64,000 nucleotides of DNA, taken from positions 496,001 through 560,000 of the forward strand of contig JAUIRK010001041.1 in the NCBI GenBank assembly GCA_030549495.1, written 5' to 3'. A model generated the notes under the pieces. That model was not told the origin of the DNA, did no database searches, and saw nothing but the letters and a program-made list of their open reading frames with translations. Origin of the DNA: Nectonema munidae (taxonomy: Eukaryota > Nematomorpha > Nectonematoida > Nectonematidae). Shown here piece after piece: positions 51,857-63,515 of this stretch (its first letter is position 1; each line of letters opens with the position of its first letter). The position numbers and the translations under genes are program-made.

Positions 51857-53835
51857 TATGCATTTTATTAAGCCAGGGCTTTATTTACTAAATCTACGTT
51901 TATTTACTCTCTACTCTAGAAATTTTCTGAAATTCATTTAACCCTATTATTGATGGGGGTGTAAAACGCCCCCTTGCTTTCACTAAAAAATTCGGTGAAT
52001 GATATCTTTTCAAATTTTGTGACTTTTCCTATAGCTGACCTATACTGACAATCAAAATCAAAAATTGTTATTAAAAAGATACTCCCTTGAAAATTTATAA
52101 TTATATACAGTTAAGGAATAACACTTTATATATTTAATTTTTTTTCAATAATCATGGCTACTTTTTAGAAAATGTCAATCAAATTTTGATTGATGAGAAA
52201 TATATCTAATAAAATATTACTTTTGGGTTAATGTTACATAAAATGTATATTTTTATACTAAATCGGTCATGCTGGTTTCATTTCTGGACTCAGTTTTTAC
52301 ATTTAGGATTTGAAAATACCTATGTGTTAATCAAATTTGCGGTTTACTTCTAAAAATTGCCTCCAAAAACATTCATTCAAAATCTCTACAAGCATTCTCT
52401 CTAATTTTACATGAAATATGTTTTTTTACCAAATCAAGCATGCTAGTTTCATTTCTGAACGGTTTTTCCATTTAGAGGTTTTAAAATTTCTTTCAAATAA
52501 TTTGTTTTCAACGTCAATTTGAAATTTCAACAACGAATGTGATTTTTTTCTGTATAACAAAATAAAAAAAAATGCGTTAAATAAAATTTTAATAATGACA
52601 AAAATTTGTGACCATATGACTCTATCGAAAAATTCTCTACAAAATTTAAAGGAATAAGGACAAGCTTTAACAGAACACGATTTTAATGTAATTATCATTT
52701 CATTTAAAATTATAACAATTAGCAGTAAAGCAACTGTAAATTAGCAGCCATTTTCGAGAGGAAATTTTAAACCATAGCTCATTATAATAATATTATGACT
52801 GCCCCCTTGGAATTATAAGTTTTAATCTTTCCGTTAGAAATTAGTTTTTAGCTTTCCAGTTAGAGATAGTAATTAAAACTATAATTATAGTTTAATTATA
52901 ATATAATTTAAAAGTTATAATAGTTTATATATTTATAATATAATTTAAAAGTTAGAATAGAAATTAAACTAGTTTTTTCAAATTGTAGTTTAAAATAAAG
53001 GACTCCGAATTTTGTTAAACATTTTACAATACTAAATCGAGTGTCATAAAAAAAACTCTGCATCGAATATAAAAAAGGGAATATATAACACACTTTATTC
53101 CTTCCATCACCTTCGCATGCCACAGTATATAAATAATACACCAATGCCACAATACTGGAGTAAAAAGCCCATGTCCTGTTAATTTCAAGTTAAAATAAAG
53201 TTAGATCTAAATAAGAAACATTTAATAAGTTTAAAACATCTGATTTTTTATTTTTGAGGTTTTTTTTATCTTAATAATAATTCATCTAACGAATGTTTCT
53301 GAGAAAAACTTAGAAAGCAAATCAACAAGTTTTATTATATTCAATTTAACGCCATCTTTTTTTTTCAAAAAACAGAAATATTTACGAAATATATAGGTAA
53401 ATAAAAAAAATGAATGGCATAATAATAAATTGAATATAATATTAAAATACCATAGCTTTTATAAAATCTTTATCTACAACTTTTTGTAAAAAAGCCTCAT
53501 TTTCCAGTTATATTTACAGGCGTTGTCTTGGTAAATAAATTTATAAGTAGGACAAGTCGCTTTTATAGGCTGCCTTTTGTTGATAGAAGGAGAAAAGAAA
53601 TCTATATCTATTGAGAATAAAAGGGACCTGATTATCATAACAAATAATGTTGGTTGCTCCTTGGACGATTTGTTTATATGACAGTATGTAGCAAACCTTG
53701 TGTAATAAAAATCAATATCTGTTTGGCATTTGTTTATGTGTTCTCTTTGTGGAAGATAATTCCTTTTGCACAGCATTCACCGTTGATTTACGATACAAAG
53801 CTTTGTGTTGAATAAGTTTTTTCACGTTCATTATT

Positions 53836-55763
53836 TTGTTATTTGCCACAATCATGAACACTTCAAGCGAATATTCAACCTCTACCGAATCTGATGAGTA
53901 CTTTTATAGTTCTGACGATTCAGCGTCGGATATATATGAAGAAGTTCCCCTTTCAAGAGAAGAGTCATTTGAAGAACTTGAGGAAAGAGAAGAAGAAACT
54001 CTGGAAAATGTGGATGAAAACTTGAAAGCCCCGGACGGTACAAGTTATTTTTGGGAATCTCAAGACTCCATCACTGGTCGTGTTCAAGCTCGAAATTGCT
54101 GTAATTTATCTCTACGTCCATATGGTCCAACAAATGAAGCAAAAAATCTAAAGGATATTGTCAAAATTTTCAATTTGTTCTTTGATATTACTATAATAAC
54201 CCATAATTTTGAAATTACGAAGAAAAAAGCAGAAGAAAATTACAAGTAAGTTTTTCAACTTTATAAAAATATATGCTCAAAAATTCAGTCTTTAGAAGAC
54301 ATTCCTGAACTATATAAGTTTCATTATTTTTTATGATTCCTATAAAACTTTCTAATTTATGAAGTTCTAAAGACTGAATTTTGGGGTTTATATTTTGTCC
54401 GACATCAGATGTATAGTAAAAATAATTTGTTTAGTAAAAGCATTTCAAAATGGGAAGAGTTAAAGGCTTGCCATGAAAGGTTTAATATAAGTGACCTACT
54501 AGCTTACTTTGGATGTCTTATTTACATTGGACAAGCTAAAGACCAAAGAATAGCGACGCGGTATCTTTTCATCCAAAAATGGCGACCCTTTTTTGAGTGC
54601 AGCGATGGGAAGAAGGATGTTCACATATATTAATATTTTTATTCGTTTCGATTGTTCAATTGATAGAAATCAAAATGATAAACTATCAGCAATCAGAGTG
54701 ATTCATAGTGATTTTTTTGATAATTATCATAGGTATTGGACGCCTCTAGATGCAGTTACTATTGATGAGCAACTAGTCAAGTTCAGAGGAGGATGTCCCA
54801 TAAAAATATACGATAAGAGTAAACCCGGCCACTATGGTATCAAAGTATATCATATGAAAGATGCTAACACTTTTTATGTAATGAAGCTTGAAATTTACAT
54901 TTCTGGTTTGCTTGATAAATGTTATTTTTCTAGTTTAGAAATTTGTAAAAGATTAATAATTGGATCAAATTTACCACGGGGATGTGGAGTTTTTCTTGAT
55001 CACTTTTTCACATCTCATAAACTAGCGAAGTGGGCCCTAAGCAAAGATTTAACTATTTGTGGCACTATAAACTCAAATCGTTGTTTTCTACCCAATATTC
55101 TGAAACCTAAATACATTAAACTTACAAGAAACTGAGAGTAAGTTCGTTTACTCAGAGTATGCTTCTATTTCAACTTACATTCCGATGAAACATGCTAGGC
55201 AAAATTTTAAAGCGGTTTATATCTTATCTTCCCAACATACTCGGGGTGTGGCTATAACATCGTATAAAAACAAGCCCGAAACCTTGGTTCTTTACAATAA
55301 GTATAAAAGCGGTGTTGATTGTTTCAACAGAATGGCAAGGGATTTTACATCCTATAAGCCTAGTAGAAGATGGACTATGGCTGTTTTTACAAATTACTTA
55401 GATATCACAGCGTTCAACTCTTGGGTAATTTATAGTTTCAACTCCGATACACATTGCTCAACTAGAAAAGGAGGCAGGAAATTTTTTTTGAAGCTTTTAT
55501 CTCTCAAACTTTGTTAACAGTCAATGCTTGTACGCTCTAAAGTTTCACAAATATCACGACCTATCAAAAATATTTTATCGTATTATGGATTTCTCCCTCA
55601 AAGAGAAATAAATGAAAGTAGTTCGAATAGCAGAGGATACTGCACTATTCCGGAATGCAAACCCAGAAGCAGGGGTACCAGAAAGTGCTCGTTTTGTAAA
55701 AAATTTATTTGCAAAAGGCATTCTTATCTGATATGTCCTACTTGTCACTCTGATAGCAGATAA
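53836..55763 (+). pseudogene. piggyBac transposase with an apparent intron, nearly complete
   Basis: From MNTSSEYSTSTESDE (ATG at 53854) the acidic N-terminus leads to DIVKIFNLFFDITIITHNFE. A GT-AG interval (54246-54416) fits an intron: TACAA joined to TAAAAATAAT keeps the frame into KNNLFSKSISKWEELK. A frame change near 54600 leads to FTYINIFIRFDCSIDRNQND and AVTIDEQLVKFRGG (first catalytic D) and GCGVFLDHFFTSHKLA (second D); stops near 55133 precede HARQNFKAVYILSSQH and YNKYKSGVDCFNRMARDF (third D), then RRWTMAVFTNYLDI and, after one more stop near 55515, the cysteine-rich tail (CTIPECKP..GTRKCSFCKKFICKRH..CPTC). About three breaks. It is the best preserved piggyBac here. Confidence 0.85.
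54246..54416 (+). other. Candidate intron of the piggyBac gene with an 18-bp stem
   Basis: GTAAGT at the left and GTATAG at the right. Inside, AAAATTCAGTCTTTAGAA (54280-54297) is the exact reverse complement of TTCTAAAGACTGAATTTT (54365-54382), a perfect 18-bp stem with a 67-nt loop. Confidence 0.6.
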
Positions 55764-55770
55764 GTTTATA

Positions 55771-56606
55771 CATTTTTGTTTTTGCATTGTAATTTAAAAT
55801 ATATAGATTGCGTTAATAATTTTTTTTGCTTGTTTATTAAAAATCATTTTTTCATCAGATTTTATCACACAAAAATAACAGAAGTTTTCTAATCTTTATA
55901 TAAAAAATGTTTTATGGAAGTCTTACGAAAATTCAAAAAATATTGAAATTTTTTTTTTGAAGTCATGTTGACTTTTGGGTCATCAACCGCTGAAATTTTT
56001 GTTAAAAATTTAAATCGAAGTGAAAAATGAAAACTTCATTAATTTCTTCAAATTTGGGTGTTAATTTTCATCCACCTTACATATTTTTTTGTGAACACTT
56101 TTGTTTAAAGAAAAAATAACCAGTTTCATAGTATCAACTTCTTCGTCGAGTGTATTATAGTATGTAAATTAAAAATGAAATTAAGTTCAAGCTATTTTAA
56201 GGTGGAACTTTAAGAAAAGAAATGCGATAATGGACACACCTGTCAAAGATTTTGCTTTTGTATATTCTGAAAATTGTTCTAAAATTAGCTATAACAAAGA
56301 CTAAATAAATATAATTCTTTGAATCAATTACAAAAAGCATATTAAAGAAAATACTTCAAAATTTTTTATTTGTTTTTTTGTACAGAGTCAAAGGAGTTTT
56401 CAGCACATTTAAAGTTTTCTTATATGTTAAATATTCAAGTATTTTATATAAATTAATTTTTCTTAAGGACTCTTTACTGGCATGGGGTTGGATATCTTAA
56501 GGACGGGGCTAAGAATTGCAAGGCCAAATTAGATCACCGATACCAGGGTCTCTACTCTACAAGAGTAAACGTTTGTTTGTTTGTATTTCCTCGAGTATGC
56601 TCGTTT
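55771..56606. other. AT-rich stretch right of the piggyBac copy
   Basis: Probably the remaining 3' part of the piggyBac element plus flank; no TTAA-bounded terminus with AGGG could be found. No gene seen. Confidence 0.35.
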
Positions 56607-56610
56607 TTAA

Positions 56611-56918
56611 CCCATTAAGTACCATAAAAATCAGACGATATCTAAAAAAAACGCTGACGATTTATATTCAAGTTTTAGCTATTTCATTTCTCTTAGAATA
56701 AAGAAAAGGCTTCAAATAATACGCAACCTGTCAATGCTTAAACAGGGCCCAATTTGATCAATTGAGTCAAAATTATTTGGCTTAAAACTGTCAATATCCA
56801 CGATCAGAGAATTTAAGCTTGCGTAATGTGAATGAACATGAGAATCTATTTTCTATATGGTCAAATAATAAAAAGTGAAGTGTTGATTTGAAAAATCTTT
56901 TTTGGTCAGTAAAATGGG
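56611..56918. mobile_element. piggyBac-type MITE, inverted member of the CGTCTGATT family
   Basis: TTAA flanks both ends (56607-56610 and 56919-56922). Ends are CCCATTAAG and, inverted, CCCATTTTAC. AATCAGACGATAT near the left end is the reverse complement of ATATCGTCTGATT in the MITE at 61128. Length 308 bp, no coding sequence. Confidence 0.6.
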
Positions 56919-57380
56919 TTAAGGAAGGGGTTTTTATAGTTTGGCAACTTATTTTTTTATAGCACTTATCGAAAAGCTTTGCTGCTGCTTTTTTGACAAT
57001 TCTATTTAAATTATTTTGGTGCGTGAAAAATATTTAAAGTTGTGGAAAAAGGAATTAGTGACAAATATTTGTGGAAAATCTTACCTATGCAAATTACAAG
57101 GATTGGCGCAATCATAGTGAAAGATTAAAAGGAGAGCAATCACAAAATCTCAAGGGGATTTAAAATTGTATTTTTGACACACGGAAAAGTACTTTGATTT
57201 CGCGATTTTATGGTTCAAGAACAAAAATATTAGCGAGAATTTAATTTTGGGAATAAATACTTCTGAAATTCTATATTTTTTACTTGTCGAAAATTTAATA
57301 TCGAAATTACATTTTTAATTTCCTGTAAAAAAATATCAAACTGTGGAAATTAAGTTTGCCGAATATAAGTTTTGTGTTTA

Positions 57381-57639
57381 GGGTTACCATATGCCCTGGT
57401 TTTGACGTAGTTTAACAACGCAATCAATAAGAATCTCGTTTTTTTATTCCTAATCTTACATGTCAAAAAAGGAGCTTAGAAATGTTTGTTCAAATTGTGA
57501 TTGTTCATCTCTTTTCTCTTCAAAGTATTCTTCATATTAAATATTTTTCAATACAAATTTTGTTCTTAACTTTTTCAATAAAATGTTTTTGTCCCGGTTT
57601 GATGTCTTAACCAATACTTATTTAATATTTAGAGTCTGG
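57381..57639. mobile_element. Possible hAT-like MITE (TAGGGTTACCA ends)
   Basis: TAGGGTTACCATATGCCCTG at the left and TCTGGCAACCCTA at the right are an imperfect inverted pair. No matching 8-bp flanks were found, so the call is tentative. Confidence 0.3.
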
Positions 57640-57927
57640 CAACCCTAATTGACTTGCTTGTTTTCTGGCATAATTTTATTAATACATTTATCGTCATTGA
57701 ATTAAAGGTAATCATTTGTTTACTATAACTTCCATACTTTTCAGGAGCAGTGATGGGGTAAGAGAATTTGATATAATTAAATTGATCGATAGCTTGGCAA
57801 GGCTTCAGAGGCATTTTATATGCTTCAGAAGCAAAGGCAACATACGTAAATGTAGAAAATTTTAAGCGCTTGTAAATTTAAACTCACCAAACTTTACATA
57901 ACTGTTCAAAATTTATACATATATATA

Positions 57928-58401
57928 CAGCCACGTAGCCAGCTATGGAGCACTTGGGGCCTGGCCGTTTCATCTAAGTTTTGGGCCCCACCATCAAAAA
58001 ATTGAAATTTACAAATTGAAATAATGAATTAATTTTTGACAATGGGCTTATACGAACAATATAAAGCAAATAAAATAAAGAAAAATTATTGATATCATTG
58101 ACAGTAACGATCAAACTATTAATTTTGTAAGATGCGCCTTCTAACTGTAATAAGAAAGCAAATTTACAATAAAAAATTTCTCTTTGCTATGAGAAACGAA
58201 GATAAGAAATATTGACTATGATAAAGTCTAAAACCTTAACAAAAAATAGGACACAAGTAGAGAAAGGAGCTTATAAACACAAAGAGAAGAGTTGTTATAA
58301 GCAGCATTTGATGCTTTAATTTTAAACAAAGCCGGTAGGTAAAAATGTATATTAGTGCCCCATTTGGCCACTCCAAATATAAATTTCTGGCTACATAACT
58401 G
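57928..58401. mobile_element. hAT MITE with GTAGCCAG ends
   Basis: Left CAGCCACGTAGCCAG and right CTGGCTACATAACTG form an imperfect 15-bp inverted pair. The flanks TATATATA (left) and CATATATA (right) agree at seven of eight positions, though in AT-rich context. GGGGCC motifs lie near both ends. No coding sequence. Confidence 0.6.
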
Positions 58402-58444
58402 CATATATATGTACAAATAGATTGTGTAAGTACTGAAAGGTAGT

Positions 58445-58750
58445 ATATGTGGATTTTACCCAAAAAAATTTCAACCCCGGGGTTTTTTTTTTTAAAACCT
58501 CCCTTCCCAAATTTAAAAATCAATTTTTATAAATATCTATTGAAACTTTTTGTTTTTTTTTTTTTAAAAAAAAAAATTTTTGTTTTTTTTATATTTTAAA
58601 AAAAAATAAAAAAAGAGAAAAAAAATAGAAAAATATAAAAAAAAAAAAAAAATATTTTTTAAAAATTATTTTTTTCCCCCCCCTAGGATGTCAAATCAAA
58701 TATTCGCTTCCGCGGATGTAAAAAATGCATATCCGATACATCTCTACTGA
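58445..58750. other. Homopolymer-rich block, possible assembly or read error
   Basis: Long alternating runs of A, T, C and G (58470-58683) are unlike anything else in the window. It is flanked by AAAGGTA (58437-58443 and 58751-58757). The right part ends GCATATCCGATACATCTCTA followed by CTG, the inverse of a hAT-type terminus, so a MITE may be buried here under low-quality sequence. Confidence 0.5.
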
Positions 58751-58759
58751 AAGGTATTA

Positions 58760-60162
58760 TAAAGGTTGAAAAAGAGGCTAACTTCCAATAACAGTATCGA
58801 AAACAAAGTGCGCTATTTAATATAAAATTGAATAAAACTAATATAAATAAAAAATTTCTATACACTCATTTATTCATCAGTATTAAGGAATCATCGCTTC
58901 TAAAATTTCATGTTCCCCTTTAATAATTTGATTTAACCCATATTTAACCTTCCCCTTGGTTTTTCCAAAACCGTCACTGTTACTGACATATGTAAAAAGA
59001 ATGACACAAAATCTGGATCAATCAAATAATTTGAAAAAAATGTTCAACGACAAGGATTATAAAAAAACTAATTATAAACTATGGAATCCATCGGCTATAA
59101 CTGATTCTTCCATTATCTGTGATGGAATTGTCCTTCGTCAATGACAGGCTTTCGTCGGCGATTATTGATATGTTGTCAATGAGTGCCCATAGTTTTACGA
59201 GCAACGTCTAAAAATTTATTGAACACAAAAAAATGACCTTTGTAAATTTTAGTTGCATACACAATATTACTAATATGAGAAATTTTAGTGTTACTTGTTA
59301 CTTGTAGCAGGTTGAATGAAATTTGGAATAAATACTAACATCATTTGCGGCTTCTTTTATAAGAAACCTTGATCGTATCTAGTAAATTTCAAGTAATCCA
59401 TGATCGCCTTTAAGCGCAGCATTTTTCTGTGGTCATCATCAATATCATTTATTTTTAGAAGATGGTTTTTCCTCGTAAAAAGAGTGCACCTTCCTTATTC
59501 AATAATGCATTTTTCTGTGGTCAATCTTACTAAAAGGAGTAACACAAATGAGAAAAAGCTTAGATGAGAAACAAAGAAGCCATATCACCATTTTACAGAA
59601 TAAATTCATTCAAGAAAACAAGCAATAAAGTATAATTTACACTTGTATTGGAACAAAATTTTAGTTGCACTTACGTAATACTTTATATTTAAGTTATATA
59701 CAGCGCAGTTTTGCAATTGCTTCCTTATGTAAATAAAATTCCATGCTGCAGGCTGTCTCTTTGTTATTATAATTCATGTTTTCTCAATTAACATAATTTG
59801 ACGAATATTTTGTATAATCCTTAAAACCAGGTTTGCTGAGTCAGACATTTTTGTAAGGCAATTTTCTTGTTGAATCGGCAACCCTGTTTAAAAAAGGGCG
59901 TATAAATAGGCTCAAACATCCCGTTAATCCAAATTAATAACCCTCTCTAACAAAAATATTTTACCAAGTTTTTGCTAAATGCTTTTATATAAGAATTTTA
60001 AAAATAAAATATTGGTTAAACAGGTTAGATATAATCAGTTGGTTAGCTATAGCTAAAAACCTTAGCTATAATCAGTTGGCCCACCATGGTTTATCAGTTA
60101 TTTTACTTTTTAAATCGCAAGTGGCCAGCTACGCTCCTGCACGCTAATGACAAACGGTGACC
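58760..60162. other. AT-rich stretch without recognised genes
   Basis: Only a hAT-like end at about 59876 (GGCAACCCTG) was seen. A 62-codon plus frame at 58956-59144 shows no family resemblance. Confidence 0.35.
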
Positions 60163-60170
60163 CTCCAGAG

Positions 60171-60419
60171 CAGGGTTCTTCAACCCTTTTTTCACACGGT
60201 CCCAAAATGATATTGTAATTAACTCTGGGCCCTAAAAATTCTATTTAAGAGTAAAAGCATACAATACATAAAAATAGAACACAATACTTTAATTTTTTGT
60301 AATCGATGTCAAAATATACGATATATAAGATTATCATTGTTTTATTCGAAAACTTTTAAAAAATTTGCCCAAATCGTTTTTCTCAGGGTCCAAAATGAGC
60401 CCAGGGTTGAAGAAGCCTG
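60171..60419. mobile_element. hAT MITE with near-exact 8-bp flanks
   Basis: Left CAGGGTTCTTCAACCC and right GGGTTGAAGAAGCCTG are an inverted pair with one mismatch. Flanks CTCCAGAG (60163-60170) and GTCCAGAG (60420-60427) agree at seven of eight positions. Length 249 bp. Confidence 0.75.
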
Positions 60420-60561
60420 GTCCAGAGGATACTTCTCACCCTGCTGAATCCTTCACCATGCTTACAGAAGCTGTTGAAGAAATTCACACACAAAAGAATG
60501 GATGTATGATAGGAGTAAATGTTTTGAATTCTTCAATTGCTATTAACCTTTTTTAAAAAAA

Positions 60562-60720
60562 AATTCCAAAATTGAGTTCTGCTAAAGTTACAAAAGGAAT
60601 ATTTGTTGGCCTACAAATAAGCAATTGTTTAAAGATAAAACTTTTGAAAACATTTTAAATTCAAGCCAAAAAGCCACTTGGGGTGCTTTTAAAGATCTGG
60701 TTAATGGTTTTTAGGAAAAC
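60562..60720 (+). pseudogene. Second fragment of the CACTG-type transposase
   Basis: The plus strand reads KIPKLSSAKVTKGIFVG.QI, then after a frame change KLFKDKTFENIL, KATWGAFKDLVNGF. This parallels GIFDGPQIRQLIRDPEFKNS, WKTFVLVVKNFLG of the copy at 36789-37292. The rest is absent. The open frame just upstream (60365-60556) shows no clear match and may be unrelated. Confidence 0.55.
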
Positions 60721-61127
60721 ATAAAGCTTCAAGATTTAAAGAATTCGTAAATTTTTTTTTGTAAATTTTGAAGTGTCTATATGTCTCTTACGGAGAAGAA
60801 ATTCCGTCAACAGATAAAAAAAAATGGAGGAAAGATATAGAGGCAAACTCTCTTTATCATTTATTACCCTCAGACTATTGTTAGTCCCTAACACGTGATT
60901 GTAAAATGATCTCCTACAAAAAATCTTCCACAAACAATCATTCATCAGTTTCAAGAATTTTCATGAAAAATATTTTTTTTTCACAATTTTTAAAGTAAAA
61001 ATACTGATTTACAAAAAAACTACACGTTAAAGGTAAAATATATAGTAAATTCAGAATTTTCAAAATCAAAGTAGTATATTGCATAATCACTATGTAAAAA
61101 AATTTAAAATAATCAGGCTCCATTTAA

Positions 61128-61316
61128 CCCTTTCCTGACTAGTGTATCATATGACACATAACAATTTTACCTTCGTCTGCTTTTTCAAATAGTTTTGTAT
61201 ATGAATCTTCTGCTTTTTAAAACAATTTTACCTTCGTCTGCTTTTTCAAATAGTTTTGTATATGAATCTTCTGCTTTTTAATAAATATCGTCTGATTTTT
61301 TCTCGTCACGAAAAGG
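61128..61316. mobile_element. piggyBac-type MITE with an internal tandem duplication
   Basis: TTAA (61124-61127) precedes CCCTTTCCTGAC; the right end GTCACGAAAAGG is its imperfect inverse, followed by TTAT. GTGTATCATATGACAC at 61142-61157 is a dyad 14 nt inside. A segment of about 60 nt (ACAATTTTACCTTCGTCTGC ... CTTCTGCTTTTTAA) occurs twice in tandem. No coding sequence. Confidence 0.7.
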
Positions 61317-61319
61317 TTA

Positions 61320-62600
61320 TTAATGCAAAGCAGAAAAATTGAATTAAAACTCATTTATAAAGGAAAAAGTTTTTATTTTTGTAAAGTGGCGAGTAGTAAG
61401 TAGACTCTGGTTGCCAATCAGATTTCCCAAAGTATAACTCATTATGAAAGAGCTTTTACTAGTTCTTGATGATGTACCAATGCCAATTCCAAGGACACAA
61501 GTTCAAGTGAAATGTTTTCAAATTCAAGTAAAATGTTTCCAGGCCGATTATGAGGCAATTTCGAAATATGTCTTTTTAATAGTTTACGAACAGCAAGATA
61601 AGTTTCTATTAAAATATAATATTTTGAAATCATCATAAGTTTATTCAATTAAGAAATTAAAATGAAAGACTATGTAAAATGTGATATTATCAAATTACAA
61701 TGTAAGAACATATGTTTCTATTCAGTGCCTCCTTCTAAATTTAAAAAAGCCAGATAAAGAAGTAGTATTGTAACAAAATTAAAATCATAGCAAATTCCAG
61801 TGCTTATCATAACTTTCCTTTTCCCTCGTAATTTTGAAACGTATGCAACCACTCAAGGTGACTTTTGCGATTACACTCGACACCTTATTTACTTGGACGC
61901 ATTTGTGCTGGTGTTTTGACAGAAAAAAAGAAGCAAAGAATACGCTTTTCCCAAAGTAAAATGTAGAGAATTATTTAAACAAAATGAAAGTGTTATTTTA
62001 TCCCATCTGTTCGGCTCAAGAAATCGGAGAATAATAATAAAAAATGCTGATGACGATCAAACAAAAATAGGCTGATACATCACTACTAGTTATATCCGGT
62101 GCAATTAACCAATTTGTGGTAACTTTCATTTTTATCTATATTACAATATCTAATTACAATTTTTTTTTATAAATTGACACAAAGAAATGTGAAAACTAGA
62201 GCACAAGAATTATTAAAATAAAGTAAAGTTTATTTTTAGAGAGAAAATATTCCACACATTCATATTATTGATATTCAAAGAGTAAAATTGGTAAACTCCA
62301 TTTTTTCACAAGCTTGTTCACATTTATTTCAATAATATAGCCTAGTATAGTTATTATACCATAAAAAACTAAAGTTGAATACATATCAACTTATTAGCAA
62401 AACGAGGTGGGGATGGAGAAGTTGGAGACCAATGCATGAAATTTTTTTCATTTATTTTTTAATAAATAAGATCAGATTAAATTTAGAAATTATTTTCGGT
62501 AATCTTTTACCATTCGGTCACGTCAATCAAAAATATTATCTTTAAAAAATATTTTACAATTTTTTTTTGAACCGATTATCTTTTACATACAAAAAAATAA
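61320..62600. other. AT-rich stretch without recognised genes
   Basis: A 64-codon frame at 61444-61638 contains a 15-codon duplication-like pair (QVQVKCFQIQVKCFQ) and matches nothing I know. No repeat termini or RNA genes found. Confidence 0.35.
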
Positions 62601-62609
62601 AAGGTTATT

Positions 62610-62712
62610 GTTTACTTTACAAAAATAAAATCGTCTGCGTTTATCAATGCTCTTTAATACAAATCTTCTGCTTTACATTTGATATCATCTGATTATTCTG
62701 TTCGTTAATGGG
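62610..62712. repeat. Right end of another piggyBac-type MITE
   Basis: AAATCTTCTGCTTTACATTT, ATATCATCTGATT and CGTTAATGGG followed by TTAA (62713-62716) match the right end of the 61128 MITE with substitutions. The left end was not found. Confidence 0.5.
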
Positions 62713-62716
62713 TTAA

Positions 62717-63515
62717 CATGACCGCATAGTAAAGAATTACTTTGTTTTCCATATGAAACATGTATAAAAAATAAATATCAAAATTTTTTCTAGTTTCATC
62801 AAACTATTGTATTAATAATGGCATGTTTTATATCTAGTTGTTATTCTACTAGGTTAGGGTATAATACTTTAGCTGGTCCTGTGCTTTTTGATATCTCCCA
62901 AACAACATGGACTGTTTCATTGTGAAATTACTTTTCGGATTTCTTATATTTCCAATAAAAACAGATTATGGCTTGAATGAGATGAGAAAATCTTGAAAGA
63001 TAAAAATTATACTGCCAAGTTTTTATTTTTATCAAATATTAATTTCAGCTAGGTTTTGAATACAAATACATGAATAGCGTGTTGAAATGCGAAAACATTT
63101 CTCCCTTTCCTGGTTCTGCCATTTTAAACGTTATTTCATTGTTATCTATCATTTTAAATCGTCATACACAGCCATCTCCATCTTGAGTGCCTTTTTTCAC
63201 TCTGGGATCATGTTCCTAACAATGAGGGGTAAGCTAATCCTAGATGCTCTGCATTAAAAAATAGAGCAAAAAGGGTAAAATCACATAAGGGTTCAAGAAT
63301 TTAAAAATTTTCGGGAAAGTCATTTATGTATGATCCTTCTCAGAAGTTATTTCTCTCTTCTGTTTAGATCAGTGTTTCCCTAACTTTTCCTACTCAACGC
63401 CCTCTTAGACGATGTTATTTCAAGGAAACGCCTGTTACTTATATAAATATATTTTCAGAATAAAAAATGAATAGAATTTCATGCGACTCTTGTATTTATC
63501 TCCGAAATTTAAATA
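62717..63515. other. AT-rich stretch without recognised genes
   Basis: No protein-like frame or RNA gene; a hAT-like word, AGTGTTTCCCTAACTTTTCC, is at about 63372. Confidence 0.3.

Larger units (their letters stand above)
51938..55770 (+). mobile_element. piggyBac element, fourth copy, with most of its transposase
   Basis: TTAA (51938-51941) precedes CCCTATTATTGATGGGGG; GGGGG and CCCCC (51955-51973) form a dyad 13 nt inside the end, as in the copy at 44168. A long non-coding leader, partly alignable to 44200-45300, runs to the transposase at 53836-55763. The right terminus was not identified. Confidence 0.7.

Noticed and set aside
53474-53776. 100-codon minus-strand frame
   Set aside because: In the leader of a piggyBac copy; no motif recognised, likely chance.
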